This document shows positions 23,331 through 32,770 of a stretch of 34,773 nucleotides of DNA, in pieces. This DNA comes from Thozetella sp. PMI_491 (Eukaryota; Ascomycota; Sordariomycetes; Chaetosphaeriales; Chaetosphaeriaceae): the NCBI GenBank assembly GCA_021432635.1, contig MU270159.1, forward strand, positions 1-34,773, written 5' to 3'. Position numbers and translations under genes: made by a program. The notes beneath the pieces are model-generated. The model was not told the origin of the DNA. It searched no databases and saw nothing but the letters and a program-made list of their open reading frames with translations. How positions within the stretch are numbered: the first letter of the stretch is position 1; every line of letters begins with the position of its first letter.

Positions 23331-24824
23331 ATGCTACACGTTCTCATGGAGAAGTTAGAAATGGTTCAGCAAAAGTTTCCAATGTTCGGCCACATCTGGG
23401 GTGCCGTCGTTATGATCGGCTTTGGCTCGGTCGGGCGAGGAACATTGCCTTTGATCTTCCGTCATTTCCAGTTCGATAAGAAACGGATGGTGGTGATCGA
23501 CCCCAGCGATGAAGACACCATCACGGAAATTCTGGCTATATACGGTGTCCGCCATATTAAACAGCATGTCACCGAGCAAAATTACCAGAATCTTCTCACA
23601 CCGCTACTAAAAGACGGACCTGGACAGGGGTTCTGCGTCAACCTGTCAGTCACGACCTCCTCACTAGATCTGATGAAGCTGTGCCGCGAACTTCAAGTCC
23701 TTTACATCGACACCGTCGTCGAACCCTGGCTCGGATACTGGGACAGAGAAATGGACATGGCCAGTCGCACAATATACGCACTACGCGACACTGTCTGTCG
23801 TGAGAAAGCACGGAGCCCCGGTGGCACCACGGCCGTCTTTACATGCGGTGCCAACCCTGGCCTGGTCTCATGGCTCGTCAAGCAAGCCCTCGTCGACTTG
23901 GCCAAGGATCTAGGCCTCGAGTATGAAGAACCGCGCTTCTACGATCAACAGGGCTGGGCCCAGCTTATGCGGCGCGCTGGTGTCAAGGGTATCCACATAG
24001 CCGAGCGCGATACTCAGCGTGCCAAGCATCATAAGCCGCTCGGCGCTTTCTGGAACACTTGGTCCGTGGAGGCTATGATCACCGAGGGTGTACAACCCGC
24101 CGAGATGAGCTGGGGTACCCATGAGAGGTGGATGCCCGGTAATTGCCGGCGCCACGCAGACGGTGTAGTCCATCTCGAGCAGCCTGGGGCTGGCACTATG
24201 GTGCGGTCATGGTGTCCCACCCCGGGGCCGCAGATCGGCTTTCTCATTGCGCATGAGGAATCCATCTCCATTGCCGACTTTTTCACGCTGCGCGATAATG
24301 ACCCAAAAAGTGACGATAATACGGGCAACCCGGTTGCCTTCCGGCCGACATGTCATTACGCCTACCATCCCTGCAACGACGCGATACTTTCGTGGCGCGA
24401 GATGCTAGCCAACGGCTGGAACCTGCCCCAAGTCCAGCACGTGCTTCAGGAGGCTGAACTAGTAGATGGTAGTGATGAGCTCGGAGTCTTGCTGTACGGC
24501 CACGACAAGAATGCGTACTGGTTCGGCTCACGCCTGTCGATTGAGGAGACTCGGCGGCTGGCCCCGTATCAAAACGCCACCGGTTTGCAGGTGACGGCTG
24601 GTGTCATTGCTGGTATGGCATGGGCGCTAGAAAACCCAACGGAGGGTATCGTTGGAGCTGATGAGGTGGATTACAAGCGTTGCTTGGAGGTCGCGAAGCC
24701 GTATCTTGGCATTGTCGAGGGCCACTATACAGACTGGACACCGCTGCAGGGCTCTCGGGGCCTCTTCCCGGAGGATGTCAATGCCAGTGACCCCTGGCAA
24801 TTTCAAAATGTACTGGTTCACTGA
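23331..24824 (+). CDS. hss: Homospermidine synthase, bacterial type (saccharopine dehydrogenase-like)
   Basis: A single intron-free frame of 497 residues from the first ATG (23331); a second ATG at 23346 gives 492 and fits bacterial homologues slightly better. The NAD-binding fold begins VMIGFGSVGRGTLPL at residues 27-41. Further family blocks are VNLSVTTSSLDL, LYIDTVVEPW, FTCGANPGLVSWLVKQAL, HLEQPGAGT, GFLIAHEESISIADFF and HYAYHPCNDA. This pattern is the NAD-dependent homospermidine synthase (EC 2.5.1.44) known from alphaproteobacteria. It makes sym-homospermidine from two putrescines, or from putrescine plus spermidine. It is not the deoxyhypusine-synthase-derived plant enzyme. No signal peptide; cytosolic. 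The lack of introns among multi-intron neighbours fits ancestral transfer from bacteria, but is not proof. The divergent MFS gene may handle the product (inference). Confidence 0.9.
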   Translation: MLHVLMEKLEMVQQKFPMFGHIWGAVVMIGFGSVGRGTLPLIFRHFQFDKKRMVVIDPSDEDTITEILAIYGVRHIKQHVTEQNYQNLLTPLLKDGPGQGFCVNLSVTTSSLDLMKLCRELQVLYIDTVVEPWLGYWDREMDMASRTIYALRDTVCREKARSPGGTTAVFTCGANPGLVSWLVKQALVDLAKDLGLEYEEPRFYDQQGWAQLMRRAGVKGIHIAERDTQRAKHHKPLGAFWNTWSVEAMITEGVQPAEMSWGTHERWMPGNCRRHADGVVHLEQPGAGTMVRSWCPTPGPQIGFLIAHEESISIADFFTLRDNDPKSDDNTGNPVAFRPTCHYAYHPCNDAILSWREMLANGWNLPQVQHVLQEAELVDGSDELGVLLYGHDKNAYWFGSRLSIEETRRLAPYQNATGLQVTAGVIAGMAWALENPTEGIVGADEVDYKRCLEVAKPYLGIVEGHYTDWTPLQGSRGLFPEDVNASDPWQFQNVLVH

Positions 24825-25385
24825 TCAGGTAGCGAGATCGTATAGTCGAAAGCAATATCTTAGATAACGTTAGAGTTGTCGATCAGGGACTATTCACATT
24901 GCGAACTTGCTAGACCTGCTCGCACGCATGAGCTTATCGTAGTCACTTTTGCTTTTAGAATTTCGGTGTCATGAGCGCTTCAAACAAAGGTTAGGACCCC
25001 AGCTCCCCGCAGAAGAAGCAGCAGAAATGGCCAGCACCGCGACTGTAGACAGGCTGGGCCGCCGAGTGGGGGGAAGGTCGGTAGCCCAGCCTAAGGCACC
25101 CTACTATTGCGAGACATGATAATATATACGCACATCGCTCCGAGGTAACAGGATGGCCAGGAGCCTACAGTGTCCCTGCTTTCCTCTTACCCGATGTTGA
25201 TTCCGTAAATTTGTCTTCGCATATAGCACTCATGCATATCTTGAGGCCAGCAAATATGATTTCAAACGCATTTAATTGGGCTATAGGAGTATACGCTCCC
25301 CCGCACTATAAACTGGGTAACTACAAAAGTTCCTTACCTCAAGCCCTGGGGTCACATTCTATCTGATTAGGTAGATAGTTTCCGT
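24825..25385. other. Convergent 3' spacer
   Basis: Lies between the 3' ends of homospermidine synthase and the repeat precursor gene. No gene or structured element recognised. Confidence 0.5.
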
Positions 25386-26168
25386 CTACTCAACGAGCTA
25401 CGAAATCCGCGTGTTAGCCTGTGTTAATACACAAGTAGAAATGCACTTACCCCGGCGCAGGCTTCATCCCCAACAGCGTCACATAGCACGTGGACATCTT
25501 CTGCAACTTCTTGCCTCGGGAGAACATCCTTCTCAACCAGCTTTGCAGGAGTTAGTTCTGGCATTGCACTGATCAGAAGATATGATAACTTACACCGGCA
25601 CAGGCTTCATCTCCGATAGCGTCGCAGAGAACGTGGACGTCATCCTCAACTACTTGGCGTGCGAGGACATCCCTTTCGACCAACTTTCAAAGGTTTAGCT
25701 CTCGTATAGAAACAATGAATTCTCAAAGACTTACACCAGCACAAGCTTCGTCTCCGATAGCGTCGCAGAGAACGTGGACGTCATCCTCAACTGCCTGGCG
25801 TGGGAGGACCCCCCTCTCGACCAACTTTCGAGGCATTAGCTCTAACGCTGCATCCATTATAAGTCATGTCGACTTACACCAGCACAGGCTTCATCTCCGA
25901 TAGCATCGCAGAGCACATGTACATCATCCGCTTCCTGTCGGGCGAGAATCGCCCTTTCGACGAGCTTGTAAATGCTTTAGCTCTAGAATTTCATTGATGA
26001 TAATCGAAGAGAACTTACACCGGCGCAAGCCTCGTCCCCGATAGCGTCACAGAGAACGTGGACATCATCCTCAACTGCTTGGCGTGAGAGGATAGACTTC
26101 TGCTGCAGCACAGGAGCCGCAAGCGCGACATGTGCGAACAGAACGGTCACGAGCTTTGAGAAGATCAT
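25386..26168 (-). CDS. Multi-repeat secreted RiPP-type precursor peptide (dikaritin-like)
   Basis: Six exons: 26168-26019, 25964-25878, 25824-25735, 25683-25594, 25540-25451 and 25397-25386. They are separated by five phase-0 introns of 51-54 bp, all with GTAAGT donors, and give 172 residues. Residues 1-17 are a signal peptide (hydrophobic LVTVLFAHVALA, then AP). Exons 1-5 each end with one copy of the core VHVLCDAIGDEACAG (last copy Ile to Val). Exons 2-5 each begin LVE[RK], then a variable residue, [IV]L[AP]RQ and an acidic stretch. Exon 6 adds only LVE and the stop. Core changes are almost all synonymous, so the peptide is selected. There is no KR; LVE[RK] and LxR-Q are the only basic cleavage candidates. 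Divergent to a UstYa-type oxidase, the classic partner of fungal RiPP precursors. Alternative: a pheromone-like or effector repeat protein. The product's structure is unknown. Confidence 0.88.
25398..26018 (-). repeat. Tandem exon-plus-intron repeat units (about 140-143 bp)
   Basis: Exon starts are spaced 140, 141, 143 and 143 bp apart (25964, 25824, 25683, 25540, 25397). The introns are also related: each starts GTAAGT and has an AGAGCTAA/AGAACTAA/AGGCTAAC branch block near its 3' end. The duplicated unit is therefore genomic exon plus intron, not coding repeat alone. Confidence 0.85.
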
Positions 26169-26980
26169 CTTGAATGTTGAGATATGAAAGGCGGATATTG
26201 GAGGGTGAAGAGAGTATGTTAGAGTACGAAAGATGTATTAGACTGTAGATGGTATAGATTGGGTGTAAAAGGCAACTTGTAGTTGATTCTTTCATTCCAG
26301 GTATATCAGAAGAGATTTAAACCCTCTTATATACTAGTTAGCCCTTCTGCCATTTCTCTTTCCGTCTTCCTAGCCGGCCGTCCTGAAACAGACGAAGATC
26401 TCACCGCTCACGTCAACTCCTATCTTGTCACCATCTTCGTCCGTCGCAACCCTCTTGGTGATAGTGGTCATGCCAAGTAGACCACGAGGTTCGATGCATA
26501 AGTGAAGAGGATCGATTATTGATTACTGCAGATATCAGCTCCATCCTTCCAGGCGACGTTCGCAGATAGAAGTTGTGTTTCTTTCTTATCAACGCTGTAC
26601 AAGATCACGATGCCCGTCTCTACACATGATCTCGATAGCCTCAAAGCATAGGGAAAGGATCCAAGCTGAGAGGTCAGACTATTACTAATCTGCAAGGTTA
26701 ATACTCCTTCTTGGGGCTGAAAGCGGCACAGGGGTGGCCGAATCCTCAGCTGGCAAACATACCTTATCGAACCCCGCAACCACACCCAAAATGGAATGAT
26801 ATCCTAAGCAGACTACTAAGTATACGTACCTTAGGTATAGTCATTCAAACGCGGACATATCTAGATATCAAAGCGCCTTCGTCACGCTCATTCTTGTTTT
26901 CTTCACCCTGTCGCCAACACTCAAGATTCCCAAGTATCTGCCTTAGTTTACAACTCTACCACACATTTCTATCAGGCAAT
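26169..26980. promoter_or_regulatory. Shared divergent promoter, precursor / UstYa-like oxidase
   Basis: An 812-bp head-to-head region between the precursor start (minus) and the oxidase start (plus). Small open frames around 26283-26480 and 26711-26980 have no family features. The second is simply the oxidase frame extended upstream of its own transmembrane start. A CCGGCCG palindrome-like site lies near 26371, but no bound regulator can be assigned. Confidence 0.5.
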
Positions 26981-27884
26981 ATGTTCTGGTATAGGCCCAA
27001 AGACTGTCCTCATCTGTCCTACTCTTTGCTTGAGAAGGATAATGTGGATGATGAAACAAATGGAGACAAGGAACGCCTTCAGCTTCCTTCGCATCCAAAA
27101 TCGAGGCAGCTTGTGCCAGGGCTTCTGCTCTGTCTCATCACAGTACTTGTGTTAACCAATTCTTTCTGGTTCTATCAAGTCTCCCGCACCAGAATAGACC
27201 TCTCCGCCGAATACTATCGTAAGTTCTAGTCCTAACTGTCTGCAACATCAAATTGAGATTGGTCTGGTCTAATAGGCGGTAGTCCAAACTTCATCAGGGG
27301 GACATCTACCGAAAGAGATGGCGCGAGAATACAAATTGTTTGAGGAAGACTTCGTGACAGATAACTTGACGGTTTCAACTGCAGCTTGGGCAACCCTTTT
27401 CCCAGGTAAGTATCAATGGCGATGTAATTGGCGGTCAAAATAGCAATGATCTGACGTTTCTAGATGGAAACGGCACTGTAGCCATACATGAATCGGAGAT
27501 TTCGGCGTTAGGCCTACCGCCATCGGTCGAGATGCCGGGCCAACCTGATTACTCAGTCTACTTGGTCGCTCAATTTCACCAATTACACTGCTTGGTAAGA
27601 TGGAACCACGATTTGTAGCAGTAATGGATATTGACCCAAGATTCTAGAGCCAACTCAGGTGGATAATGAACAGCTATTACTTCCAGGAGAACTTCTCTGT
27701 TCCGCAGCCCACGTGGGCGCACACAATGCATTGCTTAGACGTAATTCGTCAAAGGTTGATCTGTGCTGTTGATGGAACACTTATGGCCAAGACTGGTGAT
27801 CAGGATCCCGGCGTTGGCGCTATCCGAACGTGTGGAAACTTCGAGGCTCTAAAAGATTGGACTTCAGCGCGCCGAGCAGAGTAA
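26981..27884 (+). CDS. UstYa-family (DUF3328) oxidase
   Basis: Four exons, 26981-27218, 27283-27405, 27464-27594 and 27648-27884 (introns 64, 58 and 53 bp), give 242 residues, the usual size for the family. A single N-terminal membrane anchor spans residues about 45-65 (GLLLCLITVLVLTN), with a short cytosolic leader. Both family-defining motifs are intact: HQLHC at 159-163 and HTMHC at 189-193, followed by LDVIRQRLICAVDGT. The AAWATLFP and ISALGLP blocks also fit. In ustiloxin, phomopsin, asperipin and victorin clusters such enzymes perform oxidative cross-linking or cyclisation of the processed precursor; they also occur in cyclochlorotine-type pathways. Intron 1's acceptor is the second AG (ggtag), because only that keeps frame. 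Only one UstY gene is visible, whereas ustiloxin uses two. Head-to-head with the precursor gene. Confidence 0.92.
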
Positions 27885-28546
27885 TAAATTGAGGATCTTT
27901 GTTCATATTTAGCAGTAGACCGTTGAATTTAGCATATCACGTCACCGCTCCACTGGTGGAGTGCATCCCTTGCAGCGGGCTGAGCCGATCGGGAGCAATC
28001 TAGCAGCTCGAGAGCAAGGTACACCTCCTCTAGGATCATTAAGGTTGTCTTAATTGTTGAAAAGACTTAATAAGACCTTTCGCTGTCCAATTAGATAATC
28101 AGGAGCAAAGTGCCTTGAGTAAATGTCCCGGTGCATAGGATCTTGTGAGCTTCAGAGCCGGGCGTGGCAGCCAATAAGAAGGGGGGGGGGGGGGGGGTTA
28201 CACCCTAGCAATGTATATTACTAAGGGCGAAGACTAAAATCCTAATGGATATTTCAGAAATTGGAATTACAAAGCCACCCGCGGTGGATACTACTATAAC
28301 TCACTGTCACCTAGTGACGCTATCATTTCCCATCAGAGATGTGAGATGGATGGGGCGGGGACAACTGCCACAGAGCAGCGGTATGACTGATGTACCGTAA
28401 TCGGGCAACTAGAATAGGTCCGCGTGCTAAGACACTATATCCGTGAACAGGGGTATTACAGCGAATCTTGAGATATACAGACGAGCAGAAATGCATACAA
28501 TACCCGAAAAACAAGTGTATCACTTGGCCCTAAACCAGCTCCACCT
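27885..28546. other. Convergent spacer with poly-G tract
   Basis: About 660 bp between the oxidase stop and the end of the membrane-protein gene. No coding signal. Contains the G17 run at 28181-28197. Confidence 0.5.
28181..28197 (+). repeat. Poly-G homopolymer, 17 G
   Basis: Seventeen consecutive G in the sequence as given. The length may be inexact because such runs are error-prone in sequencing. Confidence 0.8.
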
Positions 28547-30519
28547 CTATGCCTCGGCTGGAAGTGCCCGTCTCCTGGTCTCGTCTCTCGTCGTTACTGG
28601 CACAGCGTCATCGAGATTCTCCCAGATCAGGTCTTGTTGAGCTGTAGATAAAGCAAGATGATGTTGAAAAAGGAGGGCATCAGCGCGCCATGCCGCGGAC
28701 TTATACTCCTTCCGGCGCCGCCTTTTTCGAATGGCCGCCATTACTGATTCAAGGAACACGCTGACAGCGTAAATGAGCACGCCGATGGACGCAATCAGCG
28801 AAATCCCCAACACAGAGAACGTCTGATATGCCCCTGTATTCCGCATAATCTGGGTGTCACACATGGTTGCTGATGATGATGTCGCGTTCGGATGGACAAC
28901 TTGAGCGTACGGGAGGAGGTCGTCAACCTCTTTCGACACAAATGACATTACTTCAAGCTGGTGGATTGCCAAGGCCTCCTCAAACCAGCCTTGCACCTCC
29001 AACTGCCACTAGTTAGATGGGAGGCCAACGGACAGAGTGTAAAAGGCACTATTTGACGCCCTCAGCGCGTCGCCAGGTAGAACTGTAATGCTACGGCCCA
29101 TGATGGCGATGCCGGCTGGGACCATAAGTCGGTATGCTGTCTCTTGCTGGAATTCATTTAGTCCGAGATTGCGGCTTTGAGCCTCCACGGCGAATATGGA
29201 ACTCATTGCAGTAGTGATGTTGTTCTGTTCGTTCCTCAATTGGAACTGCTCGGTGCATCCAATCACAGTGGTAAGGGCGTCAGCAGTATAAACAGGCGAG
29301 CCAAAGGAAAGCAGCGGACCCTTTCGATGAGCCGCGAAGAATGGGTCGTCTATTGGACCAGGGTATCTCATACTGTTCTGGTTAAGGAAGAATGCGACGA
29401 CGTCCGCATCTGTACGGTTGAAGTCTGCAATGGGTTGCCAACCAGTTTGGTAGAATGGATCATATGCTATGGCAGCGTAGCTCCTATTTCTCGGAGTTAA
29501 CGAATGGAAAATATCTATAGGAAATCTGAAAATATTCGCAGAGGGATGACTTACAATACCCTGTAGGGGATGTTGTCATTCTGCACCGTGTCGGAAATAA
29601 GGTAGGTGGGCGAACCGGGCCCGTTGCTAGTTCCATATGGGCCAAGATAATAGGCGTAGAAACTGCTTTGCGATCCTTCTTTGACAGCTGTCAAATCTTT
29701 AATGTCCAGGACAGAACAGACGGCAGATCTGCGCAGACCAACGCGGTCATTGGGTGGGGCATTGATCCCAAAGTGTTCGTGGGAACTGAGCCAAGGTGTT
29801 GTCACGCGGAAGGCTTTTTTCGGCCCCAGCAGACACCGTCCTTCCTTAAAAGGGCAATCGGCCGCGTCGTCGGTAGCATATGGTAGCTGCTGTACAGGCA
29901 ACTCGTTGCATGTGATAGAGTCGGAGGCGTCCTTCCCGTAGCAGGTCCGCGCATAGTTGCGGCCCGCCGCCATTCGGGTTGCATACCACTTAGCGTATAC
30001 CTGCGCTCCCTTGGAGGTCAGGTTTCCGCTGCCATCATAGTTCTCTGGTGCATTCCAGTTAAGATATCCGCAGTTTCTTGATACAACTCGGACACGATTC
30101 GCCGTGTATGAAGGCGTAGTAACCCTGTTCGAGTTGACACTCGCGACCGTGAAGCCCGCAAAACAGAAGATGGGTGGAAGAAGGTATAATAGGCTGCGGA
30201 GTAAGACGCGCCTGGCGCGTTTGCGCCACGCCCAGGCCATCCGGACAACGTACCATGCGGCACTGAGTTGCGAGTCGCTGTTGCGGTATACAAGCTGATG
30301 CTGGTGAAACAGGACATCTTTTTGATCTTCTGTCGATTGATACTGATGGATTGCGAATGCGACAATGACCCAAAAACGACCGCCGATGATGGTGATAAAT
30401 GTTGCCAAGGCCGAGATCAAATAGCCTCCAGTGGTGACCTCCAGCGTGATCATAGACGATGACCAACCAGCCAAGGACTGGTCAGACCAGGGCCCCGTCG
30501 CAACGCTGTATAGAACCAT
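28547..30519 (-). pseudogene. Multi-pass membrane protein, interrupted by one in-frame TAG
   Basis: Exons 30519-29555 and 29483-28547 (71-bp intron, GTAAGT..TAG, TTAAC branch) make one continuous 633-codon frame except for TAG at 29011-29009 (codon 480). The sequence on both sides (GLPSN, stop, WQLEVQGWFEEALA) reads as one conserved segment. A single C-to-T change of CAG (Gln) would explain the stop. Membrane segments lie at residues about 32-55, 105-127 and 540-565, with a large Cys-containing, N-glycosylatable region between the second and third. The C-terminal cytosolic part has a basic RKRRRRK stretch. It belongs to a family of uncharacterised fungal membrane proteins I cannot name. Alternatives are stop readthrough, a sequencing error, or a 74-bp intron from GTTCTA to the TAG, which I consider poor because it deletes coding-like sequence and puts the branch against the acceptor. 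Confidence 0.72.
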
Positions 30520-31286
30520 CGAATTTCAATCTCGTGACGCCAGAGCTCAATTGCAGCTCTTTCGTCGTTAGCTAATGAAAGAAGATGCGATCTGACAGCC
30601 GGAAGCATAGCGCTGATAACTGCCGACAGAAGCTATAATCTTCGCTTCATTGAGGAACATCTGGGCAGACTAAGGCACGCTAGATGATTTCTCGTCTTCG
30701 AGGATGCCTTGCCTGTCGCTGGACGACAGAGGCCTGCGGCGATGCCAACCCAGCAGGCACACCTAACCAGCTGTGTTGTTAGTTTCCCAACTTAAAGATG
30801 CGAGATATGAGTGAGCTAACCCCAAATGGCCCTTAGCGACCTATCACGCCCGCGAGTGCCGATCTCGTGAGAATCTACTCGTGCATCCAGAAGACGGCAG
30901 TTGGCTAACAATTCTTGGCAGAGCCACTATATTGGCAAGCTGAGGTCTCGGCACCAGCCACCCTCTGGCCTAGCTGAAGCTGCGGCGAGAGCTATTTTGT
31001 GGCTAGGCTCGTAATGGAAATTATAGGCAGACTTCTGCACGCTTGGCATGTTTGTCGATGAAAGATTCGAAATCCTGTTATGGTTTGAAGCGCTGTCGAT
31101 AACGAGCTTTAAGGATAGAATTGACCCGATCGCGTAGGCCACATATCCTCTCTCTGTGCATCCTGTGCCGACTCCAAAGCGTCCTTCTCAAGTAAAAAAA
31201 TCCTAGTTTCCCAAATATCGTCAATTAATCCTCCATATTTGATAGAAATACACTATTTTGTCCCTTGCGCCATCCTTCTAACCACG
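30520..31286. promoter_or_regulatory. Divergent intergenic region
   Basis: Upstream of both the membrane-protein gene (minus) and the Cys-rich surface protein gene (plus). No additional gene supported. Confidence 0.45.
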
Positions 31287-32218
31287 ATGCCGACCTTCAA
31301 TTGGCGGCTCCCGGTAACCCTCCTCATTCTTCTCTCCCAGCCGGTATTTGGTCAAGTCACCGATACGAATGCGCTAGCATGTGGTACGGCCAATGCGATT
31401 GTATCCATTTGCCGCAGCATAAATCCCGCCCTCGTGACCGCCTCTCAGTTCTACTCCTCGGCACCCTGCCTGTGCTACTCGTCCACTGCGTGGGCGCCTG
31501 GCATCTTCGATCACTACCACTCTTTGTGCTACAGCTACCTTAGCACTGCCAGCCCGGCTTATGTTGCCTCCGCAACGTCCATAAACCACGGGCCCATCCC
31601 CAGCGATCCATGCCGACTCGTGGGCAACATCTTGACTGCTCCCGTAACAGTGACAGATACCGCTCTAAGCATCACGCAGCCGACAGACGTAGGATATAGC
31701 GCATGCCAGTCAGTAGGAAATGTCGTGAATAACTGCGAGCAATTATCGCCCGGATTTTCCACGCAGACCGATCCCAAGACTCTAGCCTCCTGCCTCTGCT
31801 ATTCCGGGCTCGCGTGGAAGCCATCTTCGTTCGACAACGCTTGGAGTTCCTGCGTGAAATACTATTCAACAGCCGTTCCAACAAGGTACGCTTCTATTAC
31901 CGCTGCTGGACTTACTACCAATCTCTGTGCACTTGCCGGCGATGTGCGAGCCGGGGTGACCTCTTCGTCGGCTGCAGCCTCCACTCCCGTCTCCACCACG
32001 ACATCAACGATTACATCGGAGCAATCAGCCGCTATAACGACAATACCAACGACGACAACATCTCGGAACGCTGGCAACAAGCAGGCGCCTAGGCCAATAT
32101 ATGGCGCTGTAAGTTTATTCTTCAAAGCATAGCGCTCTTCTTGCTGGAGGCTCGACGTAGCTAACGTCTTAGTATGGAGGCCGCGCTCGCCGTCGTAATA
32201 GTGATCTGCATCTTCTAA
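31287..32218 (+). CDS. Secreted, probably GPI-anchored Cys-rich surface protein
   Basis: Exons 31287-32108 and 32180-32218 give 286 residues. The start was chosen at the Met giving a clean signal peptide (LPVTLLILLSQPVFG-Q); an upstream in-frame start at 31239 would lengthen it. Two tandem copies of one domain follow. Each has the Cys spacing C-x9-C...C-x-C-x17-C...C (CGTANAIVSIC and CQSVGNVVNNC; CLCYSSTAW and CLCYSGLAW). A Ser/Thr-rich stretch leads to the C-terminus. Splicing with GTAAGT at 32109 and AG at 32179 adds AALAVVIVICIF, a hydrophobic end typical of a GPI signal. The nearer AG at 32172 also keeps frame but gives a basic, non-hydrophobic tail. A cell-wall or surface role is likely. 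The Cys pattern is not one I can assign to CFEM or hydrophobins. Confidence 0.78.
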
Positions 32219-32770
32219 AATACCGCAGCGGACAAAGCTCTTTCGAGTTCGCAATAGAAACATGTAACTAGCTTTAGGTCAGGTGTTTAGCTCGAGTCAA
32301 ATAGCCTTGGCAGTTTTGTAAGCATTTCAAGGCCCGTATTTTCTCAGTATATTGCCAGTGTCTAAGTGGCTGGGTAGAAGTAAAGTAATGGATTAATTAA
32401 TGTGATAGGTAGGATCGTAGTCGATTTTTGGGACTTCTAGTATTATCTCTGATTGGTGGAGTAGGTTGTAGCCTTCTCGGTATATCGTTTTCTCAAACTC
32501 GCTTAGCCCTGTTGAATACCTCATGTGTATGGTATGTTAAGCAATGCCATGATACTAAGATGAATAAAAATAAATGTCTCTAGCAGAGTAATTTCGACAG
32601 CTCATAACCTTGGCATTAATCAGAAACATTCTATCCTCTGTTTCGATGGCTTGTTTGACACACCTTCTTCCTTCAATATATAAGTGAAACATAAAGTGGC
32701 GAATAAGTGCTTGAAACCTCCGAAAAATAATCTACCGAGCAACAAACGGTCAAAGTATAACTATCTGCAG
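32219..32770. other. Convergent 3' spacer
   Basis: About 550 bp of AT-leaning DNA between two gene 3' ends. No gene recognised. Confidence 0.5.

Noticed and set aside
25398..26018. CRISPR-like or satellite tandem repeat
   Set aside because: The repeat contains open, spliced coding exons with synonymous variation and regular splice sites in a fungal context; it is a gene.
25386..26168. Alpha-type mating pheromone precursor
   Set aside because: The secreted repeats and the C..G..C pattern recall alpha pheromones, but the tryptophan-containing WC..G..C core and KR/EA processing signals are absent and the neighbour is a UstY oxidase. Kept only as an alternative.
26283..26480. Small plus-strand open frame in the RiPP promoter region
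   Set aside because: No signal peptide, domain or supporting codon pattern; likely chance.
29484..29554. Two separate genes for the membrane-protein segments
   Set aside because: The intron joins the parts in frame, and the later TAG is flanked by continuous family-like sequence, so one interrupted gene is the simpler reading.
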